From: Prochloron sp. SP5CPC1
GTDB lineage: Bacteria; Cyanobacteriota; Cyanobacteriia; Cyanobacteriales; Prochloraceae
NCBI GenBank assembly: GCA_014323965.1
Contig: JACONB010000031.1
Location: 1-13,998, forward strand
Direction of reading: 5' to 3'
Length of the DNA: 13,998 nucleotides
Part shown: in pieces, positions 1 to 7,115 of the stretch
How the letters are laid out: every line of letters starts with the position of its first letter
How positions within the stretch are numbered: position 1 is the first letter of the stretch
Position numbers and translations under genes: made by a program
The notes under the pieces: model-generated
Databases searched by the model: none
Told to the model about the DNA's origin: nothing
The model's input: only the letters and a program-made list of their open reading frames with translations

Positions 1-48
1 CCCCCCCGCCATTAATCAATGCCGGGGGGACGGCTAATAAATTAGCCG
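1..48. repeat. Inverted repeats upstream of the first gene
   Basis: Two inverted repeats lie side by side. At 31-48 CGGCTAAT and ATTAGCCG form a perfect 8-bp stem around AA. At 2-29 a run of C and a run of G can pair around an A/T-rich middle. Neither is followed by a T-run on either strand, so a factor-independent terminator is not supported. They could be an operator, a terminator remnant of a gene outside the window, or a small dispersed palindrome. Confidence 0.4.
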
Positions 49-107
49 CGTCGAACTTCCTGGGCCACTTAAAAGATGGCGGTTTCCGTTCTCCCGCGAG
101 GTTTTAG

Positions 108-689
108 ATGAATGACAATTACGAACTTACCCCTTCTCGTGAGCTACCCCCTAACGTGCTGCGAGCTTCCACAATCCTGAAACAGGTAGGAATACTGGGT
201 TTCTGGGTGCAATTAGTCTTAGGTGTTATCGCTGCTGTCATCTTATTAATTGCCAGTTTTGGTTTGGTTACGGAAAAAACAGCCACCGAAGGTAACCCCA
301 GTGGTTTGGGTATTTTTTGCGCTACAGCAGGATTAATCGCCCTAGTCATGAGTATCTTCTTTTTTTCCCGTTATATCAATATTGCTAAACTGCTGCGCAG
401 TATGGATTCCAACCTCCGCCCTAAAAAAACAGATACCCTGGGGGCAATTAAATTTGGGCTAATTTTTAATTTGGTGGGCATGTTCATGTCTATTATGGGA
501 GCTGAAATCTTTGTTGCCATAGTTTTGGGCAAATCTTTGGTGTTTAACCCTAACGTAATTGGACCTAATACCAGGCAATTTGTTAATTCTACCGATATTT
601 TTATTATTTTAGCCAACACCCACACTATTTTCGCTCACTTCACCGGTATTGGTTCTTCCTTGTGGTTACTGGATCGCATTAATAAATGA
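108..689 (+). CDS. DUF3611 / Tic21-like inner membrane protein
   Basis: This 193-residue protein has about four predicted membrane segments (roughly residues 30-53, 66-90, 113-143 and 165-188) and a polar N-terminus. The pattern RASTILKQVGILGFWVQLVL near the N-terminus and ANTHTIFAHF...SLWLL near the C-terminus matches the cyanobacterial DUF3611 family. That family is the bacterial counterpart of the plastid protein Tic21/PIC1, which has been proposed both as a protein-import component and as an iron permease; its role in cyanobacteria is not settled. The ATG at 108 is supported by a Shine-Dalgarno-like GAGG at 98-101 with 6-base spacing. The next gene, ycf20, starts 12 bases downstream, so co-transcription is likely. 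The family call is from recalled motifs; the transport function is not shown by the sequence. Confidence 0.85.
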   Translation: MNDNYELTPSRELPPNVLRASTILKQVGILGFWVQLVLGVIAAVILLIASFGLVTEKTATEGNPSGLGIFCATAGLIALVMSIFFFSRYINIAKLLRSMDSNLRPKKTDTLGAIKFGLIFNLVGMFMSIMGAEIFVAIVLGKSLVFNPNVIGPNTRQFVNSTDIFIILANTHTIFAHFTGIGSSLWLLDRINK

Positions 690-701
690 ATTTAATTCAC
701 T

Positions 702-1040
702 ATGCAACAGACTCGTCTCAATAATATTTTCAACTCCGTTGTTCAAAGATTAGGGCTATTTTTTAGCAATCCTTGGCGACGTCTTTCTTTGATTATAATT
801 AGCTTCCTGCTAGGTTTTTTTCTCGGTCTGGCAATTTCTACTACCGCAGGACAAACTGGTTATTGGGATATAACCATGGCAGCAATATTACTGCTGTTTA
901 CTGAGTTAATGAGTCAATTTGTTTACAGTCGCAAGGGTGACGTTGGGAAGAGAAGAGCGCTTTGGCTCCAGGTTATTAATGTTTGCAAAATTGGTATGGT
1001 ATACAGTTTGTATGTCGCAGCATTAACATTAGGTTCTTGA
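702..1040 (+). CDS. ycf20: Ycf20 family (DUF565) membrane protein
   Basis: The 112-residue protein carries the Ycf20/DUF565 signature: FFSNPWRRLSL near residues 20-30, then FGFF-like LGFFLGLAISTTAGQTGYWD, then AAILLLFTE, and a C-terminal KIGMVYSLYVAALTLGS. Three hydrophobic segments (about 29-48, 57-76 and 88-109) suggest a small integral membrane protein, probably in the thylakoid or plasma membrane. Homologues occur in algal plastid genomes and in plant nuclei; a plant and algal relative has been linked to non-photochemical quenching, but the biochemical role is unknown. The ATG starts 12 bases after the stop of the DUF3611 gene and has no clear Shine-Dalgarno sequence, which fits translation coupled to the upstream gene. 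The length is typical of the family. Confidence 0.85.
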   Translation: MQQTRLNNIFNSVVQRLGLFFSNPWRRLSLIIISFLLGFFLGLAISTTAGQTGYWDITMAAILLLFTELMSQFVYSRKGDVGKRRALWLQVINVCKIGMVYSLYVAALTLGS

Positions 1041-1314
1041 CCAAATTAGAGAATATTATTGACAGATATGGAGGGGTATTGGGTAATATTAACCATAGCA
1101 ATATAAAGACGATCACTAAGAGTGGCGCTGCGGGATTGCGGAAGTCTGCGTCCCTACATAAAGACAATATTGAGAGTTGTAAGTAATAACTAGATCTCTC
1201 TTTTCTCTCTGCGTTGACGGCGTTCAGCGGTTTATGATTGTTTATTGCTCATTGTTATAAGCGGTGAAAAGACGGCATTGATTAGACTCATGAAGTTATT
1301 ATTATTTGTTATGT
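1041..1314. other. Intergenic stretch with no recognised gene
   Basis: This stretch of about 270 bases separates ycf20 from glycerate kinase. The open frames over it are short, unlike known proteins, and overlap the end of ycf20. The TGCG-rich pieces near 1128-1152 and 1208-1230 resemble degenerate simple-repeat remnants but are not clear enough to name. A promoter for the kinase operon should lie here; I could not fix one with a good -35 and -10 pair. Confidence 0.4.
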
Positions 1315-2385
1315 ATGGTTGCACAATTTAAGTTTATGACAATTTTACAGCGCTGGGGAGAGGGGCAGCTACCAAAGAAAGAGGAACTGGAAACATTATT
1401 AACAGCAGAATTAGGTACTTCTGAACGAGGGGTAGCTTTTGGCATTGGGGTGGAAAATGGGTTAGAAGAGATAGAAATGCGCTCGCGTCTCTGGCGCTCT
1501 GTCTATCCAGATCTGCTACAATTGTGCCAAAAGTTGGGTTTGGGTAAGTCTGAGGGAATTTTGACTACGAGTTGGCATTTCTGGTTGCCTTTAGGCCTTC
1601 AATTAGCCTACTATAGAGAAAAATTGGGACGAACTTTAATCCAAGGGATCTTAGGGGGACAGGGAACCGGAAAAACTACCCTGGCTGCGGCTATAAAATT
1701 GATTCTCAAGCATTTGGGTTATTCCTCTATCGCTATTTCTCTTGACGACCTCTATAAGACCTATAGTGACAGAAAAAGGCTGCAAAAGCAAAACCCTCGT
1801 TTGATTTGGCGTGGTCCCCCAGGAACCCATGATGTAGAATTGGGGGTACAGTTATTAGAGCAGTTGCGTCAAGGTTGTTCCGAAGTAGAACCGATTTTCC
1901 TGCCTCGTTTTGATAAATCTGCTTATAATGGAGCTGGGGAGAGAACAGAACCAGAAGAAATCAATTATCAGGTGGATATTGTCTTGTTTGAGGGTTGGTT
2001 TGTGGGGGTACGTCCTATAGATGAGAAGGCTTTCGATATGGCTCCACCTCCCATTATAACGGCTGAAGACCGTTTGTTTGCCCAAGATACCAACGCAAGA
2101 TTGAAAGAATATTTGCCTCTGTGGAAACTATTAGATAGGTTGATGGTATTGTACCCAGTGGATTATCATCTCAGTAAACAGTGGCGCAAGGAAGCAGAAC
2201 GAAAAGCTATCGCTTCGGGAAAATCGGGGATGACGGATACTGAAATAGAGCGGTTTGTGGAGTATTTTTGGCGTAGTCTTCACCCAGAGTTATTTGTCAC
2301 ACCCCTAATTAGTAATCCTAGTTTAGTGGATTTAGTGGTGGAAATTCAGCCAGACCGCAGTATTGGTAACATTTATTCACCATGA
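1315..2385 (+). CDS. D-glycerate 3-kinase (plant/cyanobacterial GLYK type)
   Basis: Glycerate kinase phosphorylates D-glycerate to 3-phosphoglycerate with ATP, the last step of the photorespiratory glycolate pathway, in the cytoplasm. Visible motifs, numbered from the ATG at 1315, are the Walker A loop GGQGTGKTT (114-122), the SLDDLY motif (142-147) and WRGPPGTHDVELG (165-177). LPRFDKSAYNGAGERT (196-211) and the hydrophobic strand VLFEGWFVG (223-231) follow. These place it in the GLYK branch of the P-loop kinase superfamily, related to uridine/pantothenate kinases, and not in the GarK/GlxK families. The start is uncertain: an in-frame TTG at 1306, ATG at 1315 and ATG at 1336 are all possible and none has a clear Shine-Dalgarno sequence. 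The stop overlaps the next start as ATGA (2382-2385), so this gene heads an operon with the DUF3293 gene and cbiD. Confidence 0.9.
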   Translation: MVAQFKFMTILQRWGEGQLPKKEELETLLTAELGTSERGVAFGIGVENGLEEIEMRSRLWRSVYPDLLQLCQKLGLGKSEGILTTSWHFWLPLGLQLAYYREKLGRTLIQGILGGQGTGKTTLAAAIKLILKHLGYSSIAISLDDLYKTYSDRKRLQKQNPRLIWRGPPGTHDVELGVQLLEQLRQGCSEVEPIFLPRFDKSAYNGAGERTEPEEINYQVDIVLFEGWFVGVRPIDEKAFDMAPPPIITAEDRLFAQDTNARLKEYLPLWKLLDRLMVLYPVDYHLSKQWRKEAERKAIASGKSGMTDTEIERFVEYFWRSLHPELFVTPLISNPSLVDLVVEIQPDRSIGNIYSP

Positions 2386-2831
2386 ATAAACCTTCACCAA
2401 TGATACAACCTAAGTTAGCAGCCCTTAACGCAGCCTATGGACAAACCCTCTATGAGGTGTTCTGTGAAAAGGAGATAATTCAACTGAGAGTTAATGTTAA
2501 AAACTTAGCCCTAGATAACCTATTACAGCAATATCAACAAACAACCTGGGCTTTCATTACCGCTTCCAACCCCTATTCTGAACCCCTGAGTAAACAGGAA
2601 AATCAACTAAGGAATGAAGCTTTGGCAGCAGAACTAAAACCTAGATATATAAACCTTTTCAGCGCTGTGGGAAGAGATGAATCTGGAGACTGGTTACCAG
2701 AAGAGAGCCTCTTTGTCATGGGTATTAATCGAGCTGATGCTATGGAAATTGGAAAGAAATACTCTCAAAATACTATCCTCTATAGTGAGATAGGAAAACC
2801 CCCTGAGTTGTTGTGGCTATTTGATGAATAA
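2382..2831 (+). CDS. DUF3293 domain protein
   Basis: This 149-residue soluble protein matches the DUF3293 family. The recognisable stretch is WAFITASNPYSEPLSKQEN (about residues 55-73), followed by an acidic, charged helix and then GDWLPEESLFVMGI (about 102-115). The end is a conserved-looking NTILYSEIGKPPELLWL. The function of the family is unknown and no catalytic motif is evident. It starts within the stop codon of glycerate kinase (ATGA overlap), and its own last 8 bases overlap the cbiD reading frame that begins at 2824. The three genes are therefore very likely translationally coupled. The overlap does not say what the protein does; a link to photorespiration or cobalamin metabolism is only a guess. 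Confidence 0.8.
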   Translation: MNKPSPMIQPKLAALNAAYGQTLYEVFCEKEIIQLRVNVKNLALDNLLQQYQQTTWAFITASNPYSEPLSKQENQLRNEALAAELKPRYINLFSAVGRDESGDWLPEESLFVMGINRADAMEIGKKYSQNTILYSEIGKPPELLWLFDE

Positions 2832-3818
2832 ACCTCGTTCTGGATATACTTTACCTGTTTTTGCCTGTGCTGCCGCTGTTGCTGCTCTGAGGAGTTTGTT
2901 GGGCGATCGCTCTATAGATAAGGTAGAGTTAGATTTAATTGAACCCTCTGTAGTTACAGATATTAATATTGAACAGGTTGCCAGAATTAATGAGAAAATG
3001 GCTCTGGCTATTACCCGCAGCCAACCTGGGGATAATCTGGACATAACGAGCAATACCCCCATTTGGGCTTTGGTAGAATGGCGCTCTGAAGGGGAGCAAA
3101 TTAGGATTGAAGGTGGAGAAGGGATTGGTCGTCAGCTCAATAATGAGGGGAAAGCTGCTATCTATAGCTATGCTCACAAACTGATTCGCTCTAATTTACA
3201 ACCCTACCTCACACCAACCGCCAAAATTGCAGTGAGGATTATTTTGCCGGAGGGTAGGAGACTGGCTCGACGCACTTCTAATGCAGCTTTTGGGGTTGTG
3301 GAAGGACTATCTCTTCTGGGAACTACGGGTATTTCGGTTTGGATTTGGCGAGGAAGTTACATATTAATCCAGCACGATTGGTGAAAACAGCTAACTGGTT
3401 GGGGCCTATGTTGGTTACGGCTGGTTTGGAGGGGGTAAGATCTATCCTGCTCTTTGGTTATCACGGCAAGCTGATTAAGTTGGCTGGGGGCATATTTCAT
3501 ACCCACAATCATTTGGCTGATGCTCGGTTGGAAATCCTCACCGCTCACTGCGCTATCGCTGGTTTACCTACTCCTAGCTTAAAACAGCTGTTTGCTTGCG
3601 ACACTACAGAGGCAGCTTACCAGAAATTGAGGGAACTGGGGAAGGACTGGGTTACCCAGGTTTATGGGGCGATCGCTGCTACTATTGATCGCCGCTGTCA
3701 GGAATATATCCGCAAACATGGGGAAAAAGAAGTGTTGGTGGGTTCGGTTTTGTTTTCGGGGGAACGAGAGATTATTCTCGCTAGTGATAATGGTCAAGGA
3801 TTGCTGGAGTTGGTATAA
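2824..3818 (+). pseudogene. cbiD: Disrupted cbiD (cobalt-precorrin-5B C1-methyltransferase)
   Basis: CbiD methylates C1 of cobalt-precorrin-5B in the anaerobic (early cobalt insertion) cobalamin pathway. The N-terminal part is clear: MNKPRSGYTLPVFACAAAVA through SNAAFGVVEGLSLLGTTGIS (ends near 3336). The C-terminal part is equally clear in another frame from about 3336: GLDLARKLHINPARLVKTANWLGPML, then FGYHGKLIKLAGGIFHTHNH and a normal end at 3818. Between GIS and GLDLARKL the family has roughly 35-40 more residues, including the glycine-rich ...GENG stretch, so about 110 bases are missing and the frame changes at the join. The first frame runs on only to a stop at 3384. Combined coding capacity is about 332 residues, compared with about 365-370 expected from memory. 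Both halves are otherwise undecayed, so the lesion is recent or an assembly artefact. A functional enzyme is unlikely. The 3' end overlaps the convergent nuclease-like gene by 25 bases. Confidence 0.85.
2903..2910. repeat. HIP1 octamer (one of five in the window)
   Basis: GCGATCGC occurs here and again at 3669-3676, 4468-4475, 7692-7699 and 9057-9064. A random 14-kb sequence would be expected to hold about 0.2 copies. This over-representation is a hallmark of many cyanobacterial chromosomes and supports the taxonomic call. Most copies lie inside genes. Confidence 0.9.
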
Positions 3819-4426
3819 AGACTCAAAAGGTTTTCTTCACAGATTTGAAGGACATGGCGCAGTCGCCCCAATAGTTCTGGTGTGGTTCCCTTGGAGTAGG
3901 TTTCTGTTCCGTATACCTGTCCATTTAATGGGAAGTAGTAAAACTGCCAAGTGTCGCCGTTGGTAACAATGCCAAAAATATCTAAGGGTTGCTGGAGCTG
4001 CTGATTATTGTACTGACAGGCTTTCATCTCCACTAAACACTGTGCCAAACCCTGCTCAAAGTCATCTTTCTTGGCTTCGACAATGCACATAAAAGGAGCT
4101 TCTAAATAGGCTTTACGTTCCGCAACCAGATAGTCTACATAGCCACGGATTTGTTCATCAGACAGAGGAGCACCTTTCCAGATTTTCAGGTGTTTAAATT
4201 CCTGTAGCGCTTCTGTACAAATAGCGTCAATGAGTAATTTTTTCGAGTCTTCACAACTTTTCAGGTCAAATGCTGCGGTTATGCGCTGCAAATGTTCCAC
4301 AAAGAAAGCACTAGGTTCAACAGGTTCCGCTGAGAAGTGCCAGGGTTTTAACTCTTTAAGATTCAGATACTTAAAGGCTTGAGCATAGGTGAAGCTAGAA
4401 AATGTCTTTTTCTTCATGAAAGTCAT
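3794..4426 (-). CDS. PD-(D/E)XK nuclease-like protein, orphan
   Basis: This 210-residue protein has a core resembling the N-terminal nuclease domain of type I restriction R subunits (HSDR_N-like). D98 lies in GYVDYLV, E117 and K119 in CIVEAKKDD form the E-x-K motif after a beta strand, and Q129 sits in the following helix. The later strand IFGIVTNGDTWQFYYF (150-165) is also typical of that fold. These residues would bind the catalytic metal in an active enzyme. No helicase, methyltransferase or specificity gene is nearby, so it is not a complete restriction system. Similar stand-alone proteins are common in cyanobacteria and their role is unknown. The start at 4426 has GAGGTGA just upstream; a second ATG at 4417 gives longer spacing and is also possible. 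It converges on cbiD with a 25-base overlap. Confidence 0.65.
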   Translation of the reverse strand: MTFMKKKTFSSFTYAQAFKYLNLKELKPWHFSAEPVEPSAFFVEHLQRITAAFDLKSCEDSKKLLIDAICTEALQEFKHLKIWKGAPLSDEQIRGYVDYLVAERKAYLEAPFMCIVEAKKDDFEQGLAQCLVEMKACQYNNQQLQQPLDIFGIVTNGDTWQFYYFPLNGQVYGTETYSKGTTPELLGRLRHVLQICEENLLSLYTNSSNP

Positions 4427-4512
4427 TCACCTCAAAATTAGGACTCATGTGGCATCTTGTTGTAGCCGCGATCGCCCCATCAATATAATATTATCTCAAA
4501 ATAGACACTCAC

Positions 4513-4521
4513 TGCTATACT
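4513..4521 (+). promoter_or_regulatory. Possible extended -10 element for thrS
   Basis: TGCTATACT fits an extended -10 box (TG, one base, TATACT) about 90 bases before the thrS start. No good -35 hexamer is present at the usual distance, so this is a weak call made from sequence pattern only. If used, transcription would begin near 4528 and give a leader of about 80 bases that contains the tandem decamers. Confidence 0.3.
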
Positions 4522-4560
4522 AGAATAGTCACCCAGAGGCGCAATAATCAATAATCCATA

Positions 4561-4590
4561 TTTATCTGCGTTTATCTGCGTTCATCTGCG
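4561..4590 (+). repeat. Three tandem decamers (TTTATCTGCG type)
   Basis: TTTATCTGCG, TTTATCTGCG and TTCATCTGCG follow one another without spacers and are followed by GTTAATTTTTT. From memory, closely similar strings (ATCTGCGTT-CATCTGCGG-TTAA) are scattered through intergenic regions of many cyanobacterial and other bacterial genomes. This copy ends 20 bases before the thrS start codon and would lie in its leader RNA. No function is established. Confidence 0.75.
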
Positions 4591-4610
4591 GTTAATTTTT
4601 TGACTTCCTT

Positions 4611-6419
4611 ATGCCAGCTCCTGAACCACAAAATGCCATCTCACTGCCTCGCAGCAGCGAATCGGAAGAACTGAAGAAAATCCGTCACACTGCCTCCCAC
4701 GTCATGGCTATGGCAGTGCAGAAGCTATTTCCCAAAGCCCAAGTAACCATTGGTCCCACCACAGAATCGGGCTTTTACTACGATTTTGACCTGCCGGAAC
4801 CCTTGACCACTCAAGACTTGAAGGCGATTAAAAAGGAAATGGTCAAAATCCTCAAACGGAAACTGCCAGTGCTACGGGAAGAAGTGACCCGAGAAGAAGC
4901 AAAAAGGCGCATTGAGGACATAGGGGAACCCTACAAGCTGGAAATTCTCGCCACCATCCAGGAACCCATCACCATTTACCATTTAGGGAATGAATGGTGG
5001 GATCTGTGTGCCGGACCCCATGTGGAAAATACGGGAGAAATCAACCCCAAAGCTGTGGACTTAGAAAGCGTCGCCGGGGCTTATTGGCGGGGAGATGCAA
5101 ACAAAGCCCAACTACAGCGAATTTACGGTACTGCGTGGGAAAATCCAGCCCAACTAGCAGAATATAAGCGCCGCAAACAGGAAGCCCTGAAACGAGACCA
5201 CCGTAAACTAGGGAAAGAGTTAGGACTGTTTATATTTTCCGATCTAGTGGGACCGGGTTTACCTCTCTGGACTCCCAAAGGAACTATCCTCCGCTCCCTC
5301 CTGGAAGATTACCTGAAACAAGAACAAATTAAACGAGGCTATCTCCCGGTAGTCACCCCTCATATTGCTCGGATCGACCTCTTCAAAACTTCCGGACACT
5401 GGCAGCAATACCAAGAGGATATGTTCCCTATGATGGCTGAAGATGATGACTCATGGGAGTTAGAACGGGGTTTCGTCCTCAAACCCATGAATTGTCCTTT
5501 TCATATTCAAATCTATCAGAGCAATTTGCGGTCCTACCGGGAACTTCCCCTCAGGTTGGCAGAGTTTGGTACCGTCTATCGCTACGAACAATCGGGAGAG
5601 TTGGGAGGTTTAACCAGGGTGCGGGGTTTTACAGTAGATGATTCCCATCTCTTTGTCACCCCAGAGCAACTGGACGAAGAATTCGCCCAGGTAGTGGATT
5701 TAATTCTCTCAGTGTTCAAAAACCTGAAATTAGAGAAGTTCAAAGCTAGACTCAGTTTCCGTGACCCCACCGAGGACAAGTATATCGGTTCAGAGGAAGT
5801 TTGGTCCACTGCTGAAGGAGCTATTAGAAGAGCAGTGGAAAAAATGGGAATGGAGTATTTTGTAGCACTAGGAGAAGCTGCTTTTTACGGTCCCAAATTA
5901 GATTTTATTTTTGAAGACGCCTTGGAAAGGGAATGGCAATTGGGAACGGTTCAGGTAGACTATAATTTACCGGAACGGTTTAACTTGGAATATGTAGCCG
6001 CCGACGGTTCCCGACAACGTCCTGTGATGATTCACCGCGCTCCTTTTGGTTCCCTAGAGAGGCTGATCGGCATTTTAATCGAAGAATATGCAGGAGATTT
6101 TCCCTTGTGGTTAGCCCCAGTACAAGGACGATTATTACCAGTCAGCGACGAATTCTTACCCTTTGCGCAGGAAATGGCAAGGTCAATGCTCTCTGTTGGA
6201 ATTCGGGCTGAGGTAGATACTTCAGGGGAAAGATTGGGCAAACAAATTAGGAATGGGGAAAAGGAGAAAATTCCAGTAATGGCTGTGGTGGGAGCGAAAG
6301 AATTAGAGTCCCGTACCTTGAGTATTCGCACTCGCACCTCAGGGGAATTGGGAACTATAGCGGTAGGGGAGGTAATTGAAAGAATGAAGGAGGCAATATT
6401 TAATCGAAAAAACTTTTAG
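4611..6419 (+). CDS. thrS: Threonyl-tRNA synthetase
   Basis: This class II synthetase charges tRNA-Thr with threonine in the cytoplasm. The 602 residues begin directly with the editing domain; the N-terminal TGS domain of the E. coli enzyme is absent, as I recall for cyanobacterial forms. Editing-site residues are present: H26-x3-H30 (HTASH) and C133/H137 (CAGPH). The catalytic core shows motif 1 around GPGLPLWTPKG (214-224) and motif 2 in TVYRYEQSGELGGLTRVRGF (321-340). Motif 3 is HRAPFGSLERLIG (475-487), and the zinc ligands are C295 (MNCPFH), H346 (DDSHLF) and H475. The C-terminal anticodon-binding domain follows (about 505-600) with RLGKQIRNGEKEKIPVMAVVG. It appears complete and functional. 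The ATG at 4611 has no strong Shine-Dalgarno sequence. It is transcribed alone, as the next gene lies on the other strand. Confidence 0.97.
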   Translation: MPAPEPQNAISLPRSSESEELKKIRHTASHVMAMAVQKLFPKAQVTIGPTTESGFYYDFDLPEPLTTQDLKAIKKEMVKILKRKLPVLREEVTREEAKRRIEDIGEPYKLEILATIQEPITIYHLGNEWWDLCAGPHVENTGEINPKAVDLESVAGAYWRGDANKAQLQRIYGTAWENPAQLAEYKRRKQEALKRDHRKLGKELGLFIFSDLVGPGLPLWTPKGTILRSLLEDYLKQEQIKRGYLPVVTPHIARIDLFKTSGHWQQYQEDMFPMMAEDDDSWELERGFVLKPMNCPFHIQIYQSNLRSYRELPLRLAEFGTVYRYEQSGELGGLTRVRGFTVDDSHLFVTPEQLDEEFAQVVDLILSVFKNLKLEKFKARLSFRDPTEDKYIGSEEVWSTAEGAIRRAVEKMGMEYFVALGEAAFYGPKLDFIFEDALEREWQLGTVQVDYNLPERFNLEYVAADGSRQRPVMIHRAPFGSLERLIGILIEEYAGDFPLWLAPVQGRLLPVSDEFLPFAQEMARSMLSVGIRAEVDTSGERLGKQIRNGEKEKIPVMAVVGAKELESRTLSIRTRTSGELGTIAVGEVIERMKEAIFNRKNF

Positions 6420-6657
6420 GGGTTCAAGGCTCGGGGAAGTAAACACCCAGCCCGTCCTTAACCTAAATTTACGATGATTTTGGTTAATTATCTGTATCTT
6501 ACATAAGTCAAAGGTTAGTTATAAACAAAACTATGATAAAAATTATCTGATAAAACGCTCCTGGTCAGGTATCTGTTGGATTAACTCCTCAGCCCTCCAG
6601 AAGTGTTTTTAGCTAGAGATTTATGGTTTGATTTCACCGAGTGAAAAGATAAGGAGA
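6420..6657. other. Convergent intergenic region with short hairpins
   Basis: This region separates the convergent ends of thrS and the RNA-binding protein gene. A hairpin at 6632-6646 (TTTCAC, loop CGA, GTGAAA) lies just past the stop of the minus-strand gene, and a small one at about 6534-6546 (GATAA, AAA, TTATC) lies in the middle. Neither has a classical T-run on the expected side, so termination is possible but not shown. No open frame resembles a protein. Confidence 0.35.
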
Positions 6658-6921
6658 TTAAAAGCGGTTACCCCTTGGTTCTTTTGGTCTTGCTTTATTC
6701 ACTCGCAAGTTTCGCCCCATCCATTGAGCGCCATCTAACTGAGTGATCGCATTTTCTTCTTCCTCGTTGGATTTCATTTCGACGAACCCAAAACCCCTGA
6801 CTCGCCCAGTCTCTCGATCCGTAGGCATGGTGGCTGACTTAACAGTACCATATTCGGCAAAGACTTGTGTGAGATCGTCTTCTGTTGCGTCGTAGGATAA
6901 GTTCCCCACGTAAATAGTCAC
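6658..6921 (-). CDS. Single-RRM RNA-binding protein (cyanobacterial Rbp family)
   Basis: The 87 residues form one RNA-recognition motif. RNP2 is IYVGNL (3-8), RNP1 is RGFGFVEM (42-49), and a typical fourth strand NLRVNKARPKEPR follows. The glycine-rich tail of many cold-induced cyanobacterial Rbp proteins is absent; only a short basic end remains, so it belongs to the short type. Related proteins bind RNA, often respond to cold, and some help place thylakoid-protein mRNAs at membranes; which of these applies here is unknown. The start is GTG at 6921, preceded by GGAG with 8-base spacing. The only nearby ATG is out of frame and opens a five-codon frame that ends across the GTG. A strong promoter lies at 7115-7087, giving a leader of about 160 bases. 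Confidence 0.92.
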   Translation of the reverse strand: MTIYVGNLSYDATEDDLTQVFAEYGTVKSATMPTDRETGRVRGFGFVEMKSNEEEENAITQLDGAQWMGRNLRVNKARPKEPRGNRF

Positions 6922-7086
6922 GAAATTTTCTCCATCTGAACAATTGACTTAGATGCGAGCAAGGCTAGATATGATTTCTATAAAATTCTCCAAAGTATTG
7001 CAGTAAAAAGACTTTCAAACAATAACTGATTGATTTGTCCATATTAGAACCGCTTTAAGAGAACGAACTTGCATCCACAAGAAAAT

Positions 7087-7115
7087 ATTATAACTGCTCT
7101 CTTGTGAAATTTCAA
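7087..7115 (-). promoter_or_regulatory. Near-consensus sigma-70 promoter for the RNA-binding protein gene
   Basis: On the minus strand TTGAAA (7115-7110) is followed by exactly 17 bases and then TATAAT (7092-7087). Transcription would start near 7080 and leave an untranslated leader of about 158 bases before the GTG at 6921. The promoter overlaps the last codons of the upstream broken gene. Within it CACAAGA and TCTTGTG (7076-7082 and 7100-7106) form a 7-bp inverted repeat that straddles the -10 box and could be an operator. Confidence 0.7.

Noticed and set aside
983..1186. Small open frame after ycf20
   Set aside because: It overlaps the ycf20 end, has no start signal and its translation resembles nothing known; it is most likely noncoding.
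3357..3797. Minus-strand open frames opposite cbiD
   Set aside because: They are antisense to clearly recognised CbiD sequence and have no protein signature.
3794..4426. Part of a type I restriction or other defence island
   Set aside because: No helicase, methyltransferase, specificity or mobile gene is adjacent; the neighbours are housekeeping genes.
4561..4590. Tandem repeats as a CRISPR array
   Set aside because: The units are 10 bases long with no spacers between them, and no cas gene is present.
4611..4700. Missing TGS domain of ThrS as a truncation
   Set aside because: Cyanobacterial ThrS proteins commonly start at the editing domain, and all catalytic, zinc and editing residues are present.
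6632..6646. Hairpin TTTCAC-CGA-GTGAAA as a terminator
   Set aside because: The stem is short and A/T-rich, and no T-run follows on either strand; kept only as a possible structure.
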